A stretch of DNA of 64,000 nt from Maritimibacter sp. (GCA_011389895.1 JAABTN010000003.1:81761-145760), one strand, 5' to 3'; positions 1 to 7,738 are shown, counted from the stretch's first letter. Notes: a model not told the origin generated them from the sequence alone. Numbers and translations: made by a program.

Positions 1-184
1 GCCATTGCTGCGGTCCGCCAGAGTGGAAATAGGCATCCGTGTTACCGTCGAAGGCATAACCCGCCAGCGCGGCAAGCCCGATTGACAGGATCGCGGCCCC
101 CGGAAGCGCGAAGGCGACGGGATAGCCCGAGCCAAGGGCGGTCGCCATGATGACGACAAGGAGCAGAAGGAAAAAGAGTTCCAT
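1..184 (-). CDS. dctM: TRAP transporter large permease DctM (N-terminal part, cut by window edge)
   Basis: The first 61 residues are visible. They start MELFFLLLLVVIMATALGSG and continue with a Gly-Pro-Val-Ala-Phe segment, a pattern typical of the first membrane helix of DctM-type TRAP permeases. DctM is the 12-helix membrane subunit that carries the substrate across the inner membrane with sodium. The gene follows dctQ by 15 bases on the same strand, as expected for a dctPQM operon. The rest lies outside the window. Family assignment rests on the leading helix and the neighbours. Confidence 0.85.
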   Translation of the reverse strand, partial: MELFFLLLLVVIMATALGSGYPVAFALPGAAILSIGLAALAGYAFDGNTDAYFHSGGPQQW

Positions 185-199
185 GGTGCGTCGTTCCCC

Positions 200-1201
200 T
201 TAGTGCGCAGCGCCGGGTTGCGTGGCTTCGCGGTGGCCGGGCTCATCGCGTTTGTCCGCGATGGCGTCGAAGAAATAGCTGACAAACTGGATCAGCATGG
301 TGATGCCGAACAGGCCGATGAAGGCGGCCATCTGGTATTTCACGAACATCCCGTAACGGCCCGCCTGGCTCACCTCGTAATTCGTGAGTGGCGCGTTGAT
401 GATCGACTGAGGGCCATTGAAGCCGACGATCAGGATCACCCACGTGGTGGTCATGCCCAGAAGGATCGTGCCGATGGCATTGACGAACCCCCGGCGCGTG
501 CGCCCGAACCCGGCATAGAACACATCGACCCGCACATGGCCTTCGTCAAATAGCGTATAGGCGGATGCGAAGAGAAACAGCGCCGCATACCAATAGCGCA
601 CCAGATCGCCCATGAGCGCCTGCTCATAGGAGAATACGAAGCGCGAGATCACGATGAGAAGCTCGGCCGCAACGATCAGAAGCGCGAGCCATATGAAGCC
701 AAGGCTGCGGTTGAAATAGGCGATGATGAACGACAGGACGATGAGTGGCCCGTGCACCCATGGGCCGACCCAGTTCGAGCGCGCGAAATTGCGCGACGCC
801 GCTTCGCCCAGGATCGGCTCGATCAGGTCCTCGGCCCGCATGAAGGCGATGGCCGCGTCAAACACGCCGACAAAGAACACCGACCAGAACAGGCCGCGGA
901 TCAGGTAGGTGTTGAACCTGTGCACCTTGTAGGCGTCCCAACGGATGGCGCGATCCTGTGTCATGAGCACGAAACCCGCCGAAATGGCGATGGCGACGAC
1001 ATAGATCCCGAGCTGAAGCATGGCGAGCGTTCCGACCTCGGACACCAGCGTCTTCACCCCGGGCCAGTCGAGATAGACGACCAGCATGTTGTTGATCAGG
1101 AACGCCGCCAGCATTGTCAGGCTGGTCCAGCCGAAAAGTCTTGGCAGCACGGCAGGTTTGCCGTGGCGCGGAATCTCGGTGTGATCGAAAACCTCGGTCA
1201 T
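200..1201 (-). CDS. dctQ: TRAP transporter small permease DctQ (long form)
   Basis: This 333-residue membrane protein is longer than the usual DctQ of about 160-220 residues. The C-terminal half, from about residue 190, carries the DctQ helices with a recognisable DEGHVRVDVF segment. The N-terminal half adds further hydrophobic helices (about residues 25-45, 60-80, 105-120 and 150-185). This long type occurs with alpha-keto-acid or mannitol/chloroaromatic-like TRAP systems. The start has a good ribosome site (GGGAGGGG) just upstream. It lies between dctP and dctM and should form the membrane complex with DctM. The substrate is not evident from this subunit. Confidence 0.9.
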   Translation of the reverse strand: MTEVFDHTEIPRHGKPAVLPRLFGWTSLTMLAAFLINNMLVVYLDWPGVKTLVSEVGTLAMLQLGIYVVAIAISAGFVLMTQDRAIRWDAYKVHRFNTYLIRGLFWSVFFVGVFDAAIAFMRAEDLIEPILGEAASRNFARSNWVGPWVHGPLIVLSFIIAYFNRSLGFIWLALLIVAAELLIVISRFVFSYEQALMGDLVRYWYAALFLFASAYTLFDEGHVRVDVFYAGFGRTRRGFVNAIGTILLGMTTTWVILIVGFNGPQSIINAPLTNYEVSQAGRYGMFVKYQMAAFIGLFGITMLIQFVSYFFDAIADKRDEPGHREATQPGAAH

Positions 1202-1248
1202 GACCCCTCCCCGTCGGGTGCGTGATGGATGCGCTCAAGTATCAGATA

Positions 1249-1281
1249 AAAAGCGGGACCAAAGCCCCGCTTTTCATTTTT
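1249..1281 (-). terminator. Intercistronic hairpin between dctP and dctQ
   Basis: Arms AAAAGCGGG (1249-1257) and CCCGCTTTT (1266-1274) form a 9-bp stem with A and T runs on both sides, so it can act in either direction. It sits after the dctP stop (1303) and before the dctQ start (1201). Such partial terminators commonly let a binding protein be made in excess over its permease. That role is inferred. Confidence 0.7.
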
Positions 1282-1302
1282 TTATGAATCAGCGCACGCC
1301 GA

Positions 1303-2388
1303 TCAACCGATACCGAGAATCCGGTTGCGGTTGTTCACGAACTGACCCTCGAAGAGGGCGATCCCGGACCCGTAGTTGCGCATTGCCTTGAACATGGAAT
1401 CGTTCACGCGTGCGGCGAGATCGGAGTGCGCCGAGGTTTCCTCGAACACTTCGAGGGCGGCTTCACCCATGGCGTCCCACACATCTTCGTTGAACGACCG
1501 CACTTCGACGCCCTGCTCGTCCACGAGACGTTGCAGGTATTCGCCGTTCAGGGCGGTGATCTCGTAGAAGCTGTTGGCGTTTTCTTCCAGCGCGGCGGCG
1601 GTGATGATGGCCCGCTCGGTGTCGGTCAAGGACGACCACCACGATTTGTTCGAGGTCAGCGAAAGCTGTGCGCCCGGCTCGTGCATACCGCCGGTGTAGT
1701 AGTATTGGGCGGCTTCGTAGAACTTCATGAAGTAGTCGTTGTAGGGACCCACCCATTCGGTTGCTTCGATCGACCCGGACACGAGGTTTTCGTAGATCTG
1801 GCCACCCGGGAGCGACACGGTCGAGGCGCCGAGTTTCGACAGCACCTGACCACCAAGGCCCGGGATACGCATTTTCAGACCCTTGAGGTCGTCGGCATCC
1901 TCGATTTCCTTGTTGAACCAGCCGCCGGCCTGCGTCCCGGTGTTGCCGGCGGGAATACCGTACAGACCGAATTCATCCTGCAGCTCGTCCCACAGCGCGC
2001 GGCCTTCGCCATAGATCGACCAAGCGTTGATCTCGGCAAAGGTCATGCCGAAGGGCACGGCGGTGAAATAGGCCAGCGCCGGGTGTTTGCCGGTCCAGTA
2101 GTAGTCAGCGCCGAGATAGGCCTGCGAGTTGCCGCTTGCCACTTCGTCGAACACGTCGAGCGCACCCACGCGCTCACCGGCGGCGAAATATTCGGTCTGA
2201 ATCGCGCCTTCCGACAGCTCGGTAATACGCGCGGCCAGACGTTGGGCCGACACACCGAGACCGGGGAAGTCACGCGGCCATGTCGACACGATGGTCATGG
2301 TCGTGGCGTTCTGTGCGAGCGCGGGTGTTGCCAGCGCGGAGCCGGCGGCACCGATCGCGGCGCCTTTCAAAAACTTACGACGTTCCAT
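1303..2388 (-). CDS. dctP: TRAP transporter periplasmic substrate-binding protein DctP
   Basis: The 361-residue protein begins MERRKFLKGAAIGAAGSALA, a twin-arginine-like signal with cleavage expected after ALATPALAQ. The body is a DctP fold with a GGWFNKEI segment, and MRIPGLGGQVL contains the arginine that usually salt-bridges a carboxylate substrate. Length and these motifs are closest to TakP-type alpha-keto-acid binders; the ligand is an inference. The ATG at 2388 is chosen because AGGAGG lies 6 bases upstream and the signal peptide starts there; an upstream in-frame extension would lack these. It heads the dctPQM operon. Confidence 0.93.
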   Translation of the reverse strand: MERRKFLKGAAIGAAGSALATPALAQNATTMTIVSTWPRDFPGLGVSAQRLAARITELSEGAIQTEYFAAGERVGALDVFDEVASGNSQAYLGADYYWTGKHPALAYFTAVPFGMTFAEINAWSIYGEGRALWDELQDEFGLYGIPAGNTGTQAGGWFNKEIEDADDLKGLKMRIPGLGGQVLSKLGASTVSLPGGQIYENLVSGSIEATEWVGPYNDYFMKFYEAAQYYYTGGMHEPGAQLSLTSNKSWWSSLTDTERAIITAAALEENANSFYEITALNGEYLQRLVDEQGVEVRSFNEDVWDAMGEAALEVFEETSAHSDLAARVNDSMFKAMRNYGSGIALFEGQFVNNRNRILGIG

Positions 2389-2418
2389 GAGTATCCTCCT
2401 CCAAATGACGTCAGTCAT

Positions 2419-2494
2419 ACGTTTATTGGACCGCACGCCTCCCTGCGCGCCGCCTGCCTCACCCTAGCTGCAAGTAAACGTTTTTCAAACGTTT
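2419..2494. promoter_or_regulatory. Tandem AAACGTTT palindromes upstream of dctP (candidate operator)
   Basis: Two identical 8-bp palindromes AAACGTTT lie at 2476-2483 and 2487-2494. Their starts are 11 bases apart, about one helical turn. A weaker relative (TACGTTTAT) lies near 2418-2426, closer to the dctP start. The central CG flanked by A/T resembles LacI/GalR-family operators. No such regulator is encoded in the window, so the binding protein is unknown. Confidence 0.45.
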
Positions 2495-2542
2495 TTGGGC
2501 GGACCGGGTGGTGAATTGTGCGGCAAAAGGTCCAAAATACAG

Positions 2543-2572
2543 GCGCGCCTACGGGAATACACGTAGGCGCGC
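2543..2572 (-). terminator. Terminator hairpin downstream of chrR
   Basis: A perfect 11-bp inverted repeat has GCGCGCCTACG at 2543-2553 and its complement at 2562-2572, with an 8-base loop. On the minus strand it is followed by CTGTATTTT, a modest U tract. It lies 27 bases after the chrR stop codon and probably ends the rpoE-chrR transcript. Confidence 0.7.
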
Positions 2573-2598
2573 TGAAAACGCTCACATCAAGGTGGGGA

Positions 2599-3246
2599 TC
2601 AAATGGCGAAGAAGGGTTGCAGGATCCGGGGCATCAGCGACGAGAACCGAAGCGGGGCATCGGTCGCGGCAAGGCAGATGCAATCCACCTCCATGTCCGC
2701 GACCGGCACATGTTCGAGGTCTCCATCGGCGACTTCCACGTCACCCACGTCGAAATGCCCGGTCGTGTCGGAAAACCCGCCCTGCAACACCAGCGTCAGC
2801 TCAAGCCCGCCATGGCTATGTTCAGGCACCGGGTTTCCCGCTGGAATATGCAGGAGCCGGGCCGAACCTTCGGCCCCCATGTCGAGAATGCATTGCCGCA
2901 CGCCACCGCCAAGCCGTTTCCATTTCGGCGGCTGACCTTTCAACGCCTCCATGACCGGACCCGGGAAAACGCCCGAACGCTTCGCAGGGGCAGGTTCGGG
3001 GGCCATGTCGAACGCGTCATCCAGCGCCCCCATGACCTTTGACCGAAGATCACCCGACAAACGCTCTTCGCCGATGGATTCCAGCACGGCACCCCCGGCA
3101 GCCTCGTGGGCGTGCAGGTTGGCGCGACAGTCGTCGCACATGGACACGTGGCTTGCCACCACCAGCGCGAAGGGGCGCGGCAGGGTCCCGGACACATATG
3201 CCGCCATCAGGGCGTCGGGGATATGATGTGAGGTTTGGTGGGTCAT
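2599..3246 (-). CDS. chrR: Anti-sigma factor ChrR, cupin type
   Basis: This 215-residue zinc anti-sigma factor holds RpoE inactive in the cytoplasm until singlet oxygen or organic peroxide triggers release. The N-terminal zinc-binding anti-sigma domain shows His7/His8, His33, Cys37 and Cys40 (ASHVSMCDDC), matching the H-H-C-C ligands of Rhodobacter ChrR. The C-terminal cupin domain has PEHSHGGLELTL and a later DLEHV, the usual H-H-E-H metal set. The ATG abuts the rpoE stop codon, so the two genes are translated together. Confidence 0.95.
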   Translation of the reverse strand: MTHQTSHHIPDALMAAYVSGTLPRPFALVVASHVSMCDDCRANLHAHEAAGGAVLESIGEERLSGDLRSKVMGALDDAFDMAPEPAPAKRSGVFPGPVMEALKGQPPKWKRLGGGVRQCILDMGAEGSARLLHIPAGNPVPEHSHGGLELTLVLQGGFSDTTGHFDVGDVEVADGDLEHVPVADMEVDCICLAATDAPLRFSSLMPRILQPFFAI

Positions 3247-3807
3247 CTACCTCAGATCCTTCAGTTCGTGCCGAAGACGTTCCAATCCAAGCCGGATCCG
3301 GGACTTTATCGTCCCGAGCGGCAGGCCGGTCGCATCGGCGATATCGCTATGAGTAAGCTCACCAAGGTAGGCTTTCTCGATCATGTCACGCTGGTCCGGA
3401 TTAAGACGATCGAGCGCTTCGCGCAGAACGTCGGCCTCCTGTTCCATCGCAAGAACTTGGCCTGCATCAGGCTCGGCCTCGTCCTGTTCCGCCTTGAGCG
3501 CCTCGGGCATCGGGCGGCCTTCCTTACGGATGATGTCGATCTGGCGATTGCGCGCGATCTGGTAAATCCAGCTCGAAACCTGCGCCCGTTCGGGATCGAA
3601 CAGGTGCGCCTTTCGCCATACCGACAACATCACGTCCTGCACGATGTCCTCGGCCTGTCCGGCCGGGGCACCCGCACGAATCACGAAACCTTTCAGCCGC
3701 GGCGCAAAATGGTCGAACAGAAGGCCGAATGCCTGTTTGTCCCGCTTGTTCTTTATGGCAAGCATCCAGAGCGTCTGCTCGGAATAGACCGCCTCGTTCT
3801 TCATCAT
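3247..3807 (-). CDS. rpoE: ECF sigma factor RpoE (group IV, ChrR-partnered)
   Basis: This is a two-domain ECF sigma factor. Region 2 contains AFGLLFDHFAPRLK, ending near DIVQDVMLSVWRKA, and region 4 shows LNPDQRDMIEKAYLGELTH plus the helix-turn-helix GLPLGTIKSRIRLGLERLR. The reading frame is open up to 3906, but the likely transcription start of its own promoter falls at about 3904. A start at 3906 would then leave no leader, so the internal ATG at 3807 (186 residues) is preferred. A GTG at 3813 with AGGAAA upstream is an alternative. The gene is followed directly by chrR and probably regulates itself. Confidence 0.93.
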   Translation of the reverse strand: MMKNEAVYSEQTLWMLAIKNKRDKQAFGLLFDHFAPRLKGFVIRAGAPAGQAEDIVQDVMLSVWRKAHLFDPERAQVSSWIYQIARNRQIDIIRKEGRPMPEALKAEQDEAEPDAGQVLAMEQEADVLREALDRLNPDQRDMIEKAYLGELTHSDIADATGLPLGTIKSRIRLGLERLRHELKDLR

Positions 3808-3910
3808 CGCCACGCGCTGGGCTTTCCTAACTGTCGCAATGCCTGTGGACGGCTCTGGATGAGCACTTTTTTCCGCGGCAATAAGGTCGTCGTTAATCCT
3901 CAGCATAGAC

Positions 3911-3940
3911 CATTTACGGCAGGTGTTGAAACTTGGATCA
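3911..3940 (-). promoter_or_regulatory. Sigma-E promoter for rpoE-chrR
   Basis: Read on the minus strand, TGATCC (3940-3935), an 18-base spacer and TAAATG (3916-3911) match the TGATCC-N18-TAAGAA type of promoter known for RpoE/ChrR sigma factors. It points into rpoE, consistent with autoregulation. Confidence 0.75.
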
Positions 3941-3944
3941 GATT

Positions 3945-3974
3945 TGATCCGTGCTTTTCGGCGATGCGTATGAA
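3945..3974 (+). promoter_or_regulatory. Sigma-E promoter for the divergent flavoprotein operon
   Basis: TGATCC (3945-3950), an 18-base spacer and TATGAA (3969-3974) lie 26 bases before the start of the gene at 4001. Element and spacing match the RpoE promoter type, and the -35 box sits only 4 bases from the -35 box of the opposing rpoE promoter. Confidence 0.75.
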
Positions 3975-4000
3975 AGAAAAAGCCAAAAGGAATAACAAGG

Positions 4001-5293
4001 ATGTCATTCGACGCCCCCCAAGTCAGGCCGCAACGAATTGCCGTGATCGGCGGCGGTGTTTCGGGTCTGGCCGCCGCCTACCTGCTCGGTGCAACCAACG
4101 ATGTCACGTTGTACGAGGCCGAGCCGCGTCTGGGCGGTCATTCCCGCACGCTGATCGCCGGGCGCAATGGTGATCAGCCGGTGGATACCGGGTTCATCGT
4201 GTTCAATTACGAAACCTATCCCCATTTCACCCGGATGCTTGACGCGCTCGACGTGCCGGTCGCAAAGTCGGACATGAGTTTCGGGGCGAGCGTGAATGGC
4301 GGGGCGATGGAGTATTCCCTGCAATCGCTCAATTCCATCTTCGGCCAGCGCCGCAACATCGCCCGTCCGCGGTTCGTGCGGATGATTCGCGATCTCACCC
4401 GCTTCAACGCCGAAGCCGAAGCCTTTGCGCAGGACGACGACATGACCATCGGCGAGCTCGTGGTGCGTATGGAGCTGGGCGAATGGTTCGAGCGCTTCTA
4501 CCTCATGCCGATGTGCGGGGCGATCTGGTCGACCTCGACAGAAGAAATCCGGGGCTTCCCGGCCAAGAGCCTTGTCAATTTCTTCCGCAACCACGCGCTT
4601 CTGGGCTGGCAACAGCATCAGTGGATGACCATTGATGGCGGATCGGTCGAATATGTGCGCCGATTGACCGAGAATCTCACGGCCAAGGGTGTGCGCCTGC
4701 GTCCCGGCACGCCGGTCGAGGCCGTGCGCCGGGGCCCGGACGGGTCGACCGTTCGGGCACGCGGTGTGGAACCGGAGCGCTTCGATCACGTGGTCTTCGC
4801 GACCCATTCGGACGATGCGCTGCGTCTTCTTGCCGATCCGACCCGGGCGGAACAGGCAGCGCTGGGCAATCTGAATTACCAGGACAACGAGGTTGTTCTG
4901 CATGCGGACCCAACGCAGATGCCGCGCCGCAAACGGTGCTGGTCGTCGTGGAATTACCAAGCCGACATGCGTGAAGACCGCGACCAGATCGGGGTCACCT
5001 ACTGGATGAACCGGCTTCAGAACATCCCCGAGGATGATCCGCTGTTCATCACGCTGAACCCGGCAGCGCCGATCCGGGACGCGGCGATTCACGACACCGC
5101 CACCTTCCGCCACCCGGTGTTCGACCGGGCGGCCTTGCGGGCGCAGAACGCGCTGCGGGAATTGCAGGGCGAGAACAACACATGGTTCGCGGGCGCCTAT
5201 ACGCGCTACGGCTTCCACGAGGATGGATTTGCCTCGGCAGTGGCCATTGCCGAGGCGCTTGAACCGGCAGAAGCGGTCGTGGCGGCGCAATGA
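4001..5293 (+). CDS. FAD-dependent amine-oxidase-like oxidoreductase of the sigma-E-linked operon
   Basis: This 430-residue flavoprotein has the dinucleotide fold IAVIGGGVSGLAAAYLLG at residues 13-30, then an acidic strand end (LYEAEPRLGGHSRT). A C-terminal GAYTRYGFHEDGFASA closes the FAD site. The family is annotated as NAD/FAD-dependent or cyclopropane-fatty-acid-linked oxidoreductase. In Rhodobacter sphaeroides a relative next to rpoE-chrR belongs to the sigma-E response and has been tied to modified membrane fatty acids (from memory). The ATG has AAAGGA upstream and a sigma-E promoter. Its stop overlaps the next start by 4 bases. The exact reaction is not provable from sequence. Confidence 0.85.
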   Translation: MSFDAPQVRPQRIAVIGGGVSGLAAAYLLGATNDVTLYEAEPRLGGHSRTLIAGRNGDQPVDTGFIVFNYETYPHFTRMLDALDVPVAKSDMSFGASVNGGAMEYSLQSLNSIFGQRRNIARPRFVRMIRDLTRFNAEAEAFAQDDDMTIGELVVRMELGEWFERFYLMPMCGAIWSTSTEEIRGFPAKSLVNFFRNHALLGWQQHQWMTIDGGSVEYVRRLTENLTAKGVRLRPGTPVEAVRRGPDGSTVRARGVEPERFDHVVFATHSDDALRLLADPTRAEQAALGNLNYQDNEVVLHADPTQMPRRKRCWSSWNYQADMREDRDQIGVTYWMNRLQNIPEDDPLFITLNPAAPIRDAAIHDTATFRHPVFDRAALRAQNALRELQGENNTWFAGAYTRYGFHEDGFASAVAIAEALEPAEAVVAAQ

Positions 5294-6042
5294 CGGGGCA
5301 TCGTCATATGCGCGGGTCGACGACCCATGTGCGGAAAGGGTCTGTGCGCAACGCCTTTACCTATGGCGTTGATTACCTGCTGATCGACCCGGACGAGACG
5401 GCCGGTCTGCCACCGCTGTTTGCGCGCAATTCATGGGGTCTTTTCTCGCTTCATGACCGCGATCACGGCGGCAACCGGGGCGAGGGTGAAGGCGTGGCAT
5501 GGGCGCAGGCCGTGTTCACGCGCGCGGGTCTCGACCTGTCGGACATAAAGATCCTGTTGCTCGCCCAGCCCCGGTTTGTCGGGTTCTGGTTCAACCCTGT
5601 CTCCTTCTGGATCGCGATGCGGGGCGAAGACCTTATCGCCGTGATCGCGGAGGTGAACAACACGATGGGTGATCGCCACTCCTACCTCTGCGCCAACCCG
5701 GCGTTTGCGCCGATCCGGCCCGGTGACGTGATGATGTCGCAAAAAGTGTTCCACGTTTCGCCGTTCCAGGACGTGTCGGGCGATTACCGGTTCCGGTTCA
5801 AGGTGGGCGACGGGAAGATCGCGATCACCATCGACCTGTCGGATGGCAACAAGGGGCTGGTCGCCACCCTGACCGGGCCGGTCAAACCGCTGACCTACGG
5901 CGGCCTTGCAAGTGCTGCGATCCGCCGTCCCGCCGGGGCGCTGCGCGTGATGGCCCTGATCATTTGGCAGGCCGGGAAGCTGAAGATGAAGGGCGCCCGG
6001 TTTCGCCGCCGCCCGGAGCCCCCGACCGAAGAAATCACCTGA
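5290..6042 (+). CDS. DUF1365 family protein
   Basis: This 250-residue soluble protein has DUF1365 hallmarks: a start near MTGHRHMRGSTTHVRKG, then FTYGVDYLLID, RFVGFWFNPVSFW, EVNNTMGDRHSYL and KVFHVSPFQD. The family nearly always sits beside an amine-oxidase-like flavoprotein and often a cyclopropane fatty acid synthase, which suggests a role in lipid modification. No catalytic mechanism is established. The ATGA overlap with the flavoprotein gene indicates coupled translation. It lies in the sigma-E-driven operon. Confidence 0.9.
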   Translation: MTGHRHMRGSTTHVRKGSVRNAFTYGVDYLLIDPDETAGLPPLFARNSWGLFSLHDRDHGGNRGEGEGVAWAQAVFTRAGLDLSDIKILLLAQPRFVGFWFNPVSFWIAMRGEDLIAVIAEVNNTMGDRHSYLCANPAFAPIRPGDVMMSQKVFHVSPFQDVSGDYRFRFKVGDGKIAITIDLSDGNKGLVATLTGPVKPLTYGGLASAAIRRPAGALRVMALIIWQAGKLKMKGARFRRRPEPPTEEIT

Positions 6043-6076
6043 GGAACCGGCGCGTTGCGCCGGATGTTGAGCGACC

Positions 6077-6817
6077 ATGAAAAAACCCCTTCCCGCCAAA
6101 CGTTACTGGATCATCGGAGCCTCTGAAGGGCTTGGACGCGCGCTCGCCCAGGCGTTGGATGCGCGCGGCGCTTCTCTCGTCGTGTCGGCGCGTAGCGCGG
6201 AGAGGTTGACCAGCCTTGTCGATGAGTTGCGGGATGCCACCGCCGTGCCTGTCGATGTGACCGACCCGGTGTCTGTCGCCGCCGCCGCCGAGGCGGCGGG
6301 TGATTTTGACGGGATCGTCTATTCCGTCGGGGCCTATGAGCCGATGAAGGCCACCGAGTGGAACGGCGATGCGGCGCGGATGATGGTCGATACCAACATC
6401 ACCGGCTGTCTCAATGTGCTGGGCGAGGTCGTGCCACGATTCGTTGCGAACAACGCGGGCCATATCGCTTTGATCGGGTCCCTGTCGGGATTTCGCGGCC
6501 TGCCCGGTGCGGTCGGCTATGGCCTGTCGAAAGCCGCCGTGATGCATGTGGCCGAGAACCTTCGGATCGATCTGTCGAAAACCGATATCCTGGTGCAGCG
6601 CATGAACCCGGGCTTCATCGAGACGCGGCTGACCGAGAAGAACGCCTTCAAGATGCCCCAGCTCATGTCGCCGGACGAAGCGGCAGATCACGTGATGCGT
6701 GCGATCGACAAACGCCGGTTTTCTTACAGCTTTCCGCGCCCGTTTTCGTGGATGTTCACCTTGGGTCAGCATGTGCCGATCGCGTGGTTCCAAGGTTTGT
6801 TCAAAGGGCTTGTCTGA
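6077..6817 (+). CDS. Short-chain dehydrogenase/reductase
   Basis: This 246-residue classical SDR has an N-terminal cofactor fold IIGASEGLGRALAQAL (glycine-rich TGxxxGxG type), a catalytic serine in IALIGSLSGFRG, and the Tyr-x-x-x-Lys pair in GYGLSKAAVMH. It starts 34 bases after the DUF1365 gene and is the last gene of the sigma-E operon. Rhodobacter relatives place an SDR at the end of the equivalent operon, so a stress-linked lipid or aldehyde substrate is possible. The substrate cannot be read from sequence. Confidence 0.88.
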   Translation: MKKPLPAKRYWIIGASEGLGRALAQALDARGASLVVSARSAERLTSLVDELRDATAVPVDVTDPVSVAAAAEAAGDFDGIVYSVGAYEPMKATEWNGDAARMMVDTNITGCLNVLGEVVPRFVANNAGHIALIGSLSGFRGLPGAVGYGLSKAAVMHVAENLRIDLSKTDILVQRMNPGFIETRLTEKNAFKMPQLMSPDEAADHVMRAIDKRRFSYSFPRPFSWMFTLGQHVPIAWFQGLFKGLV

Positions 6818-6820
6818 ACA

Positions 6821-6887
6821 GGCCGCGCCGGGCGCGGCCGGAGGGGCGCTGCCCCTCCGACGATGCATTTGCAGGCAAATGCATCGT
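6821..6887. terminator. Three stacked hairpins after the sigma-E operon
   Basis: Three adjacent palindromes follow the SDR stop. They are GGCCGCG/CGCGGCC (6821-6827/6833-6839), GGAGGGGC-GCT-GCCCCTCC (6840-6858), and a 13-bp stem ACGATGCATTTGC with its complement (6860-6872/6875-6887). No long T run follows. They probably act as a bidirectional terminator or 3-prime stabiliser between convergent genes, and they form the left part of a dispersed repeat. Confidence 0.65.
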
Positions 6888-6890
6888 TCC

Positions 6891-6924
6891 TCCCCGAGGT
6901 ATTTTCAAAACGATGAAGGGGATC
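6891..6924 (+). repeat. Dispersed intergenic repeat core, copy A
   Basis: The segment begins TCCCCGAGGTATTTT and ends AACGATGAAGGGGATC. It shares most positions with the cores at 47391-47424 and 47545-47580. Its end reaches the aroE stop codon at 6923-6925. As in the other copies, a GGGGC/GCCCC hairpin lies on its left. Confidence 0.7.
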
Positions 6925-7738
6925 AGGTAAGGGGAATGGTCATGGCGGCGATGACCGGGGCGGTGTCGGGTCGTTTCCCGCGCCACCAGTCATAGGCTTC
7001 GGCCGCCTGTTCGACCAGCATCCCCACCCCATCCGCGATTTCGACACCGGTAGTTTGGGCGTCGGACAGAAACGGGGTCAGGCCCTTGCCATAGACAAGG
7101 TCATAGGCGAGCGTGGCATCGTCGAACACCGATGCGGGCAGGGGCGGTTTACCGCCAGTGAGGCTGGTGGTCGTGGCGTTCAGGACAATATCGTATCCGC
7201 CGCGCGCGTCATCGAAACCGATCGCGTGGATCGTGCCCCGGTCACCAAGAAGGTCACGGATCGTTTCGGCTTTCGACGGCGTTCGGTTTGCGATGGTGAT
7301 GCTTTCCACCCCGGCGGCGAGGAAAGGGGCCACGGCGCCCCGCGTCGCGCCACCGGCCCCGGCGAACAGCACGTGTTTTCCCGCCACCTCGTGGCCGAGG
7401 TTCGTGGTCACGTCGCGCAAGAGGCCGATGCCGTCGAAATTCTCGGCGATGATGCGACCGGCTTCGAATTTCAGGCAATTTGAAGCCCCGCAGATTCGCG
7501 CCGCGTCGCGGGCTTCATCGGCCAGCTCAAAGGCCTCGATCTTGAACGGTACGGTGACGTTTACGCCAAGGCCGCCGTCCCGTGCAAAGGCGCGGAGGGT
7601 TTCGGCGAAGCCGGTCAAGGGGGCTTCGATCGCCTCGTAGGACAGATCGTCACCGAATTGCCGGGCAAATTCCGTGTGGATGAAGGGCGACTTGGTGTGG
7701 CTCAGCGGATTGCCAAGCACGGCATACCGGGCGCTCAT
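6923..7738 (-). CDS. aroE: Shikimate dehydrogenase
   Basis: The 271-residue enzyme reduces 3-dehydroshikimate to shikimate with NADPH, step four of the shikimate pathway. Residues visible include the shikimate-binding SHTKSP near the N terminus, NVTVPFK with the catalytic lysine, a GASN segment in place of the common GAVN, the nucleotide loop [12 protein letters not shown] and the NRTPSK phosphate site. Length is normal. Its start overlaps the aroQ stop by 4 bases (ATGA), so the two are co-translated. A dispersed repeat runs up to its stop codon. Confidence 0.95.
   Translation of the reverse strand: MSARYAVLGNPLSHTKSPFIHTEFARQFGDDLSYEAIEAPLTGFAETLRAFARDGGLGVNVTVPFKIEAFELADEARDAARICGASNCLKFEAGRIIAENFDGIGLLRDVTTNLGHEVAGKHVLFAGAGGATRGAVAPFLAAGVESITIANRTPSKAETIRDLLGDRGTIHAIGFDDARGGYDIVLNATTTSLTGGKPPLPASVFDDATLAYDLVYGKGLTPFLSDAQTTGVEIADGVGMLVEQAAEAYDWWRGKRPDTAPVIAAMTIPLT

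Noticed and set aside
203..553. Long plus-strand frame opposite dctQ
   Set aside because: It lies wholly antisense to a clear membrane protein and has no family motif; it is a high-GC shadow frame, like the many others opposite gyrB, dnaA, dnaE2 and gpmI.
4004..5290. 428-codon minus-strand frame opposite the flavoprotein gene
   Set aside because: The plus-strand gene has a sigma-E promoter, a ribosome site and FAD motifs. The antisense frame has His/Arg-rich low-information sequence.
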